The notes beneath the pieces were generated by a model that was given only the letters and a program-made list of their open reading frames with translations, did no database searches and had not been told where the DNA came from. 64,000 bases of DNA. Source: Propionibacterium australiense (GTDB taxonomy: Bacteria > Actinomycetota > Actinomycetes > Propionibacteriales > Propionibacteriaceae). Shown here piece by piece: positions 15,598 to 22,862 of this stretch. Numbering within the stretch: position 1 is the stretch's first letter; each line of letters begins with the position of its first letter. Position numbers and translations under genes: made by a program. The stretch lies in assembly GCF_003666605.1 (NCBI RefSeq), contig NZ_RCIV01000002.1:124001-188000 (forward strand). The letters are read 5' to 3'.

Positions 15598-17034
15598 TTA
15601 CGTGCGGTCAACGTGGACTGGCTGGCCAGCGCCGCGCCGCCAGATATGGAAACCGGAAAGATTCCTGGCTCGCTGTAGCGCGTACTCGTGCTCGTCAAGA
15701 GGAGTCGCTTCCTCCTGCCCCAACTGCGGACCGGGGATTCGTGAGGTCTCGGGGGACAGGGCCGCCGCGAGCGCGGCGAGTCCGGTGATGCCCAGCGTCA
15801 TACTCCCGACGATGAGCACGATCGCCACTTGTCGTGTGCCCGGCGGGCACAGTCCCGCGAAGACCATCGCCATGAGTGAGGAGGCGGCAGTTCCGATGTT
15901 CTGCCCGATTGCCATGCCCGTGACCCGGGTGGATGCGTGGAACAACTCGGGGAAGAAGGCCGGGAAAACAGCGTTGTAGCCCTGGTAGAGGGTGCCCCAC
16001 ATGAGCAGTGCGAAGAAGATCGTCAGCCACCAGATGCCGTTGGTGATGGCCCACAGGTAGAGGAAGGAGAAGGCTCCGGAGCTGAGCGCCCCGCCGATGA
16101 TCAGGGGGCGTCGTCCCAGACGATCGGACAGGCGTGCCGCCACGGGGATCACGAGCACAGCCATGCAGTTGCCGAGTACGGGAACCCACAGGTAGACCGA
16201 TGCCGACCAACCGATGCCGTAGGCCTGCTGGGTGGCCAGCGAGGCCCCGAAGACTGTTGCCGTCACGGGCACGATATTGGTCAATGACATCGTGAAGACA
16301 CGGAGCACGGTCCCAGGGCTCTGACGCAGGACGCGGCGAATTGGTGGCACGTCGGGCGCATCACTGGGTTTTGATTCCACGGTACGCAGGCGCACCGCGA
16401 AACCCACCATGATGAGCAGGGCGCTGAGGAGGAAGGGCAGACGCCAGCCCCAGGCCAGGAAGGCATCGGTGGGGAGGAGGGCGGACAGGGGGATGAATGC
16501 CAGGGCGCCGAAGATCTGGCCGAGTTGGGCGCCCTGGAGGGTCACCGAGGCGTGCAGGCCACGAATACCGATGGGGGTCTGCTCGATGATCAGCGTGGAG
16601 GAGCCGGAGATCTCCCCGGCGACGGCGAAGCCCTGAATGAGCCGGCACGTCACCAGGAGCAGCGGGGCCGCGATACCGATTCGCTCATAGCCGGGCAACA
16701 GCCCCACGGCGAAGGTGGAGATGCCCATCAGCGCCATGGTGAGGATCAGGGTGAAGCGGCGGCCCACGCGATCACCGAGTCCCCCCAGGACGAAGGCGCC
16801 GATGGGCCGGGCCACGTAACCGACGCCGAAGGTCCCGAGTGAGGCGATGATCGCCTGCGCGGGATCGGTCGATGGGAAGAAGAGTTCAGGGAAGACGATC
16901 GCGGCTGCCTGGGTGTAGATGAAGAAATCGTAGAACTCAAGCGCCGAACCGATGGCTCCGGAGCGAGCAGCGGTGCGGCCCGGTTCTGGGCCATGATTCT
17001 TCTTCATGAGGTCAGACTCTCCCGAGTGAGGCAT
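15598..17034 (-). CDS. MHS-family (metabolite:H+ symporter) MFS transporter
   Basis: 478 residues, 12 predicted membrane segments. It begins like MHS proteins (GSALEFYDFFIYTQAA, about 27-42), has the TM2-TM3 loop GGLGDRVGRR and the TM8-TM9 loop ARLSDRLGRRP. The MHS family includes the E. coli shikimate symporter ShiA and carriers for other organic acids. The start at 17034 follows AGGGAGGA; Met at 17007 is an alternative. It heads the operon with an acyl-CoA dehydrogenase and acyl-CoA ligase, so it probably imports the acid that the ligase activates. Confidence 0.9.
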   Translation of the reverse strand: MPHSGESDLMKKNHGPEPGRTAARSGAIGSALEFYDFFIYTQAAAIVFPELFFPSTDPAQAIIASLGTFGVGYVARPIGAFVLGGLGDRVGRRFTLILTMALMGISTFAVGLLPGYERIGIAAPLLLVTCRLIQGFAVAGEISGSSTLIIEQTPIGIRGLHASVTLQGAQLGQIFGALAFIPLSALLPTDAFLAWGWRLPFLLSALLIMVGFAVRLRTVESKPSDAPDVPPIRRVLRQSPGTVLRVFTMSLTNIVPVTATVFGASLATQQAYGIGWSASVYLWVPVLGNCMAVLVIPVAARLSDRLGRRPLIIGGALSSGAFSFLYLWAITNGIWWLTIFFALLMWGTLYQGYNAVFPAFFPELFHASTRVTGMAIGQNIGTAASSLMAMVFAGLCPPGTRQVAIVLIVGSMTLGITGLAALAAALSPETSRIPGPQLGQEEATPLDEHEYALQRARNLSGFHIWRRGAGQPVHVDRT

Positions 17035-17254
17035 TCGTGCCGTCCTCCCTGTGTCTCCGAAATCGAATGAAATGGGTGGCTCGAAAGATGAGGCCCATTC
17101 GCAAGACCTTACTCAGAAGCGCTACCCCCTGTCATGCCAGCATCCGCCGGTGCTGTGGAATGAGCCTCGCCCACTGCTCGCCGGCTGACGCCGGACTGGT
17201 GGCGCTGAGCCGATGGCTGGTCCGTGGGTGCGTGGCGGGCGCATGAGAACCCGA

Positions 17255-17283
17255 TACCGGCTGCCGGCGACCGGCAGCCGGTA
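17255..17283 (-). terminator. Terminator after the CoA-transferase gene
   Basis: A perfect 13-bp stem (17255-17267 with 17271-17283) with a three-base CGA loop lies 10 bases beyond the stop of the minus-strand CoA-transferase and before the separate MHS operon. The stem is very GC-rich, and no clear U-run follows. Confidence 0.75.
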
Positions 17284-17293
17284 CCTCCGGGGC

Positions 17294-18523
17294 TCAGGCG
17301 CGTGGTGCGGAGGCCGTGACGCCTTGGGAAGCGAGAATCTCCTTGATCTGCTGGTCGCCGTACCCGAGCTCTGCGAGCACGGCTTCGGAGTCAGAGCCCT
17401 GGGCTCGGGTGAGTCTGAGTTCAGGATCTCCCTGTGATGTGAAGCGCACGGGATTGGTCGGAATCATCCGCTCATTCCCGCTGGGGCAGGTCACCTTGCG
17501 CAACACGTCATTGGCCCAGGCCTGTTCATCGGCATAGATATCGGTGGGTAACTGGCAGGCCTCGATCGGTACATCATTCGCCAGCATCAATTCCAGCCAG
17601 TAGGCGCGATCCTTCGTGCTGAACGCCTCATCCAGAATGTCAACCACTTCGCTGTTGAGCTTGTTGGCGTTGAGCTCGTCACAGATGTTGTAGCGAGCGT
17701 TCCCCACCAAGTCTTCGCGGCCGATGAGTCTCATGAGCTTGTCGAAGTCGCGATCGTATTCCGGGGCGCACAGCGTCATGAGCAGGCCGTCGCCGGCGGC
17801 ATAGGTGTTGTTGAATGGATTGATCACCTCGCGGCGATCCTTCGGGTATTCATTGCCGTACTGGGCCGAGATCATCGCCGTATTGAGCATGAACGCGCCC
17901 GAATGGAACAGCGATGTTGTCACGTAGTCGCCTTGGCCTGTCTGCTCACGGCCCAGCAGTGCCGCGAGGATTCCCGCCGCCAGCACGAAGGAGATCTGGA
18001 AATCACCGTAACCATTGGGTGGAATCATCGGCTGGCTTCCTCGGTTCACCGTGGTGCCGAGGACGCCACCGCGTGACATGCATGCGGTCATGTCGAAGCC
18101 GGGCGCATCCTTGAGCGGTCCTTTTGCGCCGTAGCCGAGCACTTGGGCCATCACGAGACGAGGGAACTTGGCGTGCAGGCTGTCGAAATCGTAGCCGAGT
18201 TTCACCAGTGACTTGACACGAGTGGACGTGAGGAACACATCGGCGCCCGAGAGGAGACGGTCCATCACCTCACGACCCGTGTCCTTGCGAAGATCCACCG
18301 TGATGAAGCGCTTGTTCATGTTGGACATGTCGAAGCCGAGGTTCTCGTCATCGGTGTACGGCGTGCCGAAGACGGCGCCCTGCGTGCGACCGGGGTCGCC
18401 AGCAGGTGACTCGACCTTGATCACGTCGGCGCCCCATTCGCCAAGTATGCGAGCCACGGTAGGGGCTGCCAGGAAGGCTGTCATGTCGACGATCCTGATC
18501 CCGCTGAGCGGATTGGTGCCCAT
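17294..18523 (-). CDS. Class III (CaiB/BaiF-type) acyl-CoA transferase
   Basis: 409 residues. It shows the family N-terminus GIRIVDMTAFLAAPTVARILGEWGADVIKVE (given here only as a pattern: IVD..., GADVIKVE), then MNKRFITVDL, the catalytic Asp144 in PGFDMTACMSRGG and LAALLGREQTGQG. These enzymes move CoA between carboxylates through an aspartyl-CoA thioester. The gene forms a pair with the acyl-CoA dehydrogenase upstream (30-base gap). In the E. coli ydi locus the CoA-transferase is YdiF, which is of a different class, so this would be a functional rather than a homologous counterpart. It likely exchanges CoA between incoming acid and reduced product. Confidence 0.93.
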   Translation of the reverse strand: MGTNPLSGIRIVDMTAFLAAPTVARILGEWGADVIKVESPAGDPGRTQGAVFGTPYTDDENLGFDMSNMNKRFITVDLRKDTGREVMDRLLSGADVFLTSTRVKSLVKLGYDFDSLHAKFPRLVMAQVLGYGAKGPLKDAPGFDMTACMSRGGVLGTTVNRGSQPMIPPNGYGDFQISFVLAAGILAALLGREQTGQGDYVTTSLFHSGAFMLNTAMISAQYGNEYPKDRREVINPFNNTYAAGDGLLMTLCAPEYDRDFDKLMRLIGREDLVGNARYNICDELNANKLNSEVVDILDEAFSTKDRAYWLELMLANDVPIEACQLPTDIYADEQAWANDVLRKVTCPSGNERMIPTNPVRFTSQGDPELRLTRAQGSDSEAVLAELGYGDQQIKEILASQGVTASAPRA

Positions 18524-18553
18524 ATCACTGCCCTTTCAAACAGGTCATTGCAG

Positions 18554-19735
18554 TCACGAGTTCCAGAGGTCTCCGCCGGTGTCGATCAGACCGCGGGCGG
18601 CGGTGGTGCGCTGCACGGTGGGCGGGCCCTCCTCCAGCCACATGGCACGGCAGTCGCGGTAGAGCCGTTCGGCAGGTCCGTACTCGCATTCCTCGAAGTA
18701 ACCGATGCCACCCAGGATCTCGAGCATGTTATCGGACACCACCTTGACGCCATCGATCGATGCGAGCTTGCACAAGGACGCCTGGGTCATCGGGTCCTCA
18801 CCCTTGTCGTAACGAGCGGCGGTGTCGTGGATCATCGACCGCAGCATGTAGACCCACTTGCCCGACTCGGCGATCATGGTCTGGATCGCCTGGCGTTGCA
18901 CCAAGGGCTTGCCGAAGGTGACGCGTTCCTTGGCACGGGCAATCGAGATCTCGAGCATGCGCTGAGCCATGCCGAGGTTGGAGTCGGCGATGTGCACGCG
19001 CGACAGGCCCAGGGAGTACATGGCGACATGAAGACCCTCGCCGACCTCACCGAGGCGGTATGTGTCAGGCACTCGGCAGTCCGTGAAGCGCAGGCCTGCG
19101 TGGCCGGCCCCGCGGCAACCCATCATGTGCGGCATGTCGACGACCTCATAGCCTGGCGTGTCGAAGGGCACGAAGAAGGCGGTGAGTCTCTTGTCCTTCG
19201 CCGCATCAGGATCAGTCAGCGTGATGAGGTAGGTGCCGTCGGAGCAGTCGGTGTGGCTGATGAGGGTCTTCTCACCGTTGATGACCCACTCATTCCCATC
19301 ACGCTTGGCGCTGGTCTTGATGTCCGCACCCGACCCGGCCTCCTTCTCGGTCAGAGCGAAGTTGACGAACAGCGTCTTGTCCTGGAAGCGGGGCATGGCC
19401 CATTCCTTGAGCTCGGGCTGTGCGAAGTCGTCCATGATGCGCCAGTTGAGGCCTGCCGCATGGTGCAGGTGCATGCGCATACCACCCGGGCCGCGAGAGA
19501 ACTCTTCCTGGACCTTCATGATCTGGAGCGTCGACATGCCCCAGCCGCCGTATTTCTCGGGCAGGTAGAAGCGGTACAGGTTGTGTTCCTTGGCAAGCTC
19601 GAAGAATTCGTCGGGGAACTTGTTCGTCACCTCGATCTCGAGTTGCATCTCGTCGAACGGCCCCTGTGCGAGCTCCCGGATCTCCATGAGGTACTGCTGG
19701 AACTCTTCCTCGTTCCGTGGCTTCTCAGTAAGCAT
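18554..19735 (-). CDS. Acyl-CoA dehydrogenase (second of two)
   Basis: 393 residues from ATG 19735, which sits six bases after AAGGAG; Met codons six and 36 bases further upstream lack this spacing. Family features: YLPEKYGGWG, NFALTEKEAGSGADIKT, MGCRGAGHAGLRF, RVTFGKPLVQRQAIQ and ILGGIGYFEECEYGPAERLYRDC. The usual YEGT catalytic segment is altered to WLEEGPPTVQR, with a Glu still available. It is distinct in sequence from the dehydrogenase at 14408-15559, suggesting a different ring or chain intermediate. It is the first gene of a two-gene operon with the CoA-transferase. Confidence 0.93.
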   Translation of the reverse strand: MLTEKPRNEEEFQQYLMEIRELAQGPFDEMQLEIEVTNKFPDEFFELAKEHNLYRFYLPEKYGGWGMSTLQIMKVQEEFSRGPGGMRMHLHHAAGLNWRIMDDFAQPELKEWAMPRFQDKTLFVNFALTEKEAGSGADIKTSAKRDGNEWVINGEKTLISHTDCSDGTYLITLTDPDAAKDKRLTAFFVPFDTPGYEVVDMPHMMGCRGAGHAGLRFTDCRVPDTYRLGEVGEGLHVAMYSLGLSRVHIADSNLGMAQRMLEISIARAKERVTFGKPLVQRQAIQTMIAESGKWVYMLRSMIHDTAARYDKGEDPMTQASLCKLASIDGVKVVSDNMLEILGGIGYFEECEYGPAERLYRDCRAMWLEEGPPTVQRTTAARGLIDTGGDLWNS

Positions 19736-19765
19736 TGGCATCTCCTTCGATGACCGAATCTGGTG

Positions 19766-19836
19766 TGACACCCGTTGTCAACGCCCGTTCACTGGTTCGC
19801 AACGCTGCGAACTATCCGGGTAGAACAAATACTAGT
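19766..19836. promoter_or_regulatory. Promoter/operator region of the second dehydrogenase operon
   Basis: Two inverted repeats lie close together: TGACA-N5-TGTCA (19766-19780) and GTTCGCA-N4-TGCGAAC (19795-19812), followed by an ACTAGT core at 19831-19836. They sit 30-100 bases before the minus-strand dehydrogenase start and between it and the 3' end of the TetR gene. Read on the minus strand, a TTGACA hexamer overlaps the first repeat. They are good candidates for repressor or activator sites, but the regulator is unknown. Confidence 0.5.
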
Positions 19837-19926
19837 GGTCTCGCCCCGCTCTGTCAGGGGACCATGGTCCCAGGAGCTGCGAGGAGGAGGATGACGAGAG
19901 AGTTCGCCGTGCGCGCGAGCCTGGGC

Positions 19927-20628
19927 TCAGGACGTCTTCAACCGTTCGGCCAGCGCGGCCAAGGACGCATCGGGGACGAACTCGGGAAGAACCTCGTGGG
20001 CGATCTGCTGGGCCTCGCCGTCGGCCAGGCCGAGCAGGCGCAGGGCACCGGCCGCCAGGGCGTCGATCTGCTCGTCGATGTCCTCGCCCGGTTCCAGCAG
20101 GAGGTAGGCGACCACACCGAGCAGCGAACCCCCGATCGCCGAGTAGGCGACGTCGGCGTTCGGCAGGCTGAAACGGCCCGCACGGATGCCCTTCTCTATC
20201 AGGCGTACCGAGGCCTGACGGAGGGAGCCGTTGAACTGCAGCGTGGCCGCACCCGCCTGGGTGACGAGTGAGGCGAAGCCGGGCGCGATCTCGGCGACCC
20301 GGCCGATGATGCGGAAGCCGATCGAGACCGCTCGGGCCGTGTCCTCGACACCTCTGACCAGCCTGTCCAGGCTCAGGCTGAAACCATCCATCGCCTCGGC
20401 GAAGGCCTCGGAGAACAACTGCTCCTTCGTCGCGAAATGGTTGTAGAACGATCCGAAGCCCACATCCGCGCGTTCGGTGATCGCCGCTATCGAGGTGTCG
20501 GTGCGGCCCTCGGCGATCAGCTGCTGGGCGGCCTGGATGAGGGCGGCCCGGGTCGCCGCCCTGCGCCGGCCATGGCGTCCTGCATGACCGGCCTTCTCGG
20601 CTGCCTTGATGATGTTCATCGCGTCCAT
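19927..20628 (-). CDS. TetR-family regulator of the MMPL/YhgE export operon
   Basis: 233 residues from ATG 20628 (ATG 20619 is possible). The DNA-binding domain reads RAALIQAAQQLIAEGRTDTSIA and ITERADVGFGSFYNHFATKEQLF (residues about 22-68). The start overlaps the end of the YhgE gene by 13 bases, so it is the last gene of the MMPL-YhgE-TetR operon and most likely an autoregulatory repressor of it, acting at the operator-like repeat before the MMPL gene. The remaining helical domain would bind the exported compound or an inducer. Confidence 0.92.
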   Translation of the reverse strand: MDAMNIIKAAEKAGHAGRHGRRRAATRAALIQAAQQLIAEGRTDTSIAAITERADVGFGSFYNHFATKEQLFSEAFAEAMDGFSLSLDRLVRGVEDTARAVSIGFRIIGRVAEIAPGFASLVTQAGAATLQFNGSLRQASVRLIEKGIRAGRFSLPNADVAYSAIGGSLLGVVAYLLLEPGEDIDEQIDALAAGALRLLGLADGEAQQIAHEVLPEFVPDASLAALAERLKTS

Positions 20629-22862
20629 TGTCCCGCACCGCCAGTCCGGGGGATGAGCCGGTCTGGCACGAGGGTCGTCGTCCGGGCCCTGCCGGTCAGC
20701 CCGATGAGGAGGATCACCGCCGCGGCCCACCAGGTGATGAGCGCGGCCGCCATGGAGAGCAGGCCAGCGCTCGTGGGCACCGCCATGGCGCGGACGAGAC
20801 CCACCGCGGGGCTGGTGGGCAGGAACGAGGCGACCGACTGCAGCCAGGCCGGCTGAGCCGACCAGACACCCCCGGCGACCGCCAGGACGAGCACGGCGAG
20901 CGCCACGACCCGGCCACCGATGCGGTGCAGGGCCCCCAGGGACTGGTTGATCGCCAGGAAGACGAGTTCGATGCCGAAGGAAGCCGCCCCGATCGCGAGG
21001 AACGCCCCGAATCCTGGTCGCAGCGTGATGCTCGCGATGGTGCTGACGACCAGGCCACAGCCGGCGGAGAACAGCAGTGTCGGACCGAGCGAGCGCAACG
21101 CAAGCTGCCAGGTGGGCAGGTTCGACACGAAAGCGGTCCGGGTGATCGCCGGGCTGCTCGTGCTGAAGGCGATGGCGGCCACCCACAGGGCGAGGACGCC
21201 GAACAGAGCGACGGCCGAACGGGTGTAGGAGCCCAGGCCGCTGGTCGCCGAGACGAGGGGAGTGGTGACCACGTCGGAGATCTGCTCGCGCTGGTCGGCG
21301 GTGTAGCTCGGCACCTGGTCGGCGGCGGTGCGCAGGCTGCTCGCGAGCGTGCCGGAGCCGTTCCTGAGCTGGCTGGTGCCCTGGTGCAGGGCCGCGGCTC
21401 CGTCGGCGAGGCTGTGCGCCCCGTCGCTGGCCGACTCGGCGCCGGTGGTGAGCCGATTGGCGCCGTCGGAGGCCGAGGCGATCGCATCGGCGAGGGCCTG
21501 CGAGGACGAGGCCAGGGAGCCCGTGGCGCTGGACAGGGCGTCCGCGCTGGAGGCCACCTGCTGGGCGCCGGACTGGAGATCCGTGGCGCCGGTGACCAGA
21601 TCGCTCGCCCCGGTGGCGGCCTGCTGGGCTCCGGCGGCGAGCGAGGCGGCGCCGGCCGAGATCTGTCCCGCCCCGGTGGCGGCCGTGCTGATGCCGCCGG
21701 CCAGGCCCGCGGCATTGTCGTTGAGTGCCGAGGCGCCGGACGCGACCTGGGTGGCGCCCTGCTGGAGCGTGCCCAGCTGGGTGCCCAGCTCGCCCAGGGC
21801 GCTCGCCGCGCTCTGGCAGTTCTCGGCGCTCTGCGCGCAGGCGACCGACAGCTGCTGCAGCTGGGCCGCCAGGGCATCGACACCGGCGCTCACGCTGTTC
21901 GCGCCGTCGGCGAGTGCCTGGGTCTGGGTGGGCAGGTCAGCGGTCTGCTGCTGGGCGCTCGACAGGGCCTCGGACAGTTGCGAGGCGCTGCCGGACAACG
22001 CACTCGCGCCGTCGCTGATGCTCTGCTCGGCGCCGGCCAGCTGGTTGGCGCCGCCGACGATCTGCTCCGTGCCGTCTGACACCTGGTGCGCCCCGTCGGC
22101 CAGCTGCGCGGCCCCGTCGGCGAGCTCCCGGCTCTGCGCGGGCAGCCCTGCGGTCTGAGTCCTCAGCTCACCCAGTCCGGTGGCGAGATTGCGCTGACCG
22201 GTGGCCAGCGTGTCCATGCCGGTGGCGAGGTCGCCGGCGCCGGTGTCCAGCTGGGCCGCGCCGTCATCGGCGCGCCCCAACGACTCGGCGAGCGTGTCGG
22301 CGCCCTCGGATGCCTCCGCCAGACCGTCGTGCACGGTGCCCATGCTCGTCAGCACGGTGTCGACATAGGTCTGGGTGATCTGCTGGCCCAGCGAGCGCTC
22401 GGCGGCCGCGGCCAGGGCGGCGCCGACCCGGGCGTCGAGGAGCGGGGAGTCATCGGCCGTGGTGATCGTCACGGACGCCTGCGAGACGTCCTCGGCGTCC
22501 GTGTCGGCGACCGAGGTGGCCCTGGCCGAGAAGTCCGAGGGTATCTCCACGACCACCGTGTACTCGCCGTCACCCAGGCCCGCGGCTGCATCACTGGTCG
22601 TGGTGAGAACCCAGTCGTAGTCGTCGGAGCCCGAGTTGACGAGTTCCTTGACCAGCTGGCGGCCCATCGGGCGGATCTGCCCGTCGATGGTGACCGGGTT
22701 GTCGTTGTTCACGACCGCCGCCCTCACCTGATCCAGCCGGGAGTCGGGGTCGTGGAAGGCGAGGACGAGCAGCCCCATGAGCAGGGCCGGCACGCACAGC
22801 AGCGCCGTCCAGGTGCGCCAGGAAGTGCGGCCGCGTAGCTGTCCGATCATCCGTTTCTTCAT
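20616..22862 (-). CDS. YhgE/Pip-family membrane protein with long pseudo-repeat stalk
   Basis: 748 residues. One membrane segment near the N-terminus (WTALLCVPALLMGLLVLAF, about 18-36), then a long extracytoplasmic region of some 330 residues built from degenerate 7- and 11-residue units of the form A-x-x-L-x-x-G (for example GAGDLATGMDTLATGQ and SAGAASLAAGAQQAATGASDL), then about five to six membrane segments. The YhgE/Pip family includes phage infection protein and partners of RND/MMPL exporters. The gene overlaps the MMPL stop by four bases (ATGA). It probably forms the outer stalk of an export complex with the MMPL protein. Repeat-rich DNA here produces long meaningless frames on the other strand. 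Confidence 0.9.
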   Translation of the reverse strand: MKKRMIGQLRGRTSWRTWTALLCVPALLMGLLVLAFHDPDSRLDQVRAAVVNNDNPVTIDGQIRPMGRQLVKELVNSGSDDYDWVLTTTSDAAAGLGDGEYTVVVEIPSDFSARATSVADTDAEDVSQASVTITTADDSPLLDARVGAALAAAAERSLGQQITQTYVDTVLTSMGTVHDGLAEASEGADTLAESLGRADDGAAQLDTGAGDLATGMDTLATGQRNLATGLGELRTQTAGLPAQSRELADGAAQLADGAHQVSDGTEQIVGGANQLAGAEQSISDGASALSGSASQLSEALSSAQQQTADLPTQTQALADGANSVSAGVDALAAQLQQLSVACAQSAENCQSAASALGELGTQLGTLQQGATQVASGASALNDNAAGLAGGISTAATGAGQISAGAASLAAGAQQAATGASDLVTGATDLQSGAQQVASSADALSSATGSLASSSQALADAIASASDGANRLTTGAESASDGAHSLADGAAALHQGTSQLRNGSGTLASSLRTAADQVPSYTADQREQISDVVTTPLVSATSGLGSYTRSAVALFGVLALWVAAIAFSTSSPAITRTAFVSNLPTWQLALRSLGPTLLFSAGCGLVVSTIASITLRPGFGAFLAIGAASFGIELVFLAINQSLGALHRIGGRVVALAVLVLAVAGGVWSAQPAWLQSVASFLPTSPAVGLVRAMAVPTSAGLLSMAAALITWWAAAVILLIGLTGRARTTTLVPDRLIPRTGGAGQWTR

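Noticed and set aside
21500-22300. Tandem DNA repeats within the YhgE gene as a CRISPR-like or VNTR array
   Set aside because: The repeats follow degenerate 7- and 11-residue protein units in frame and vary in sequence, so they are protein structure rather than an array.
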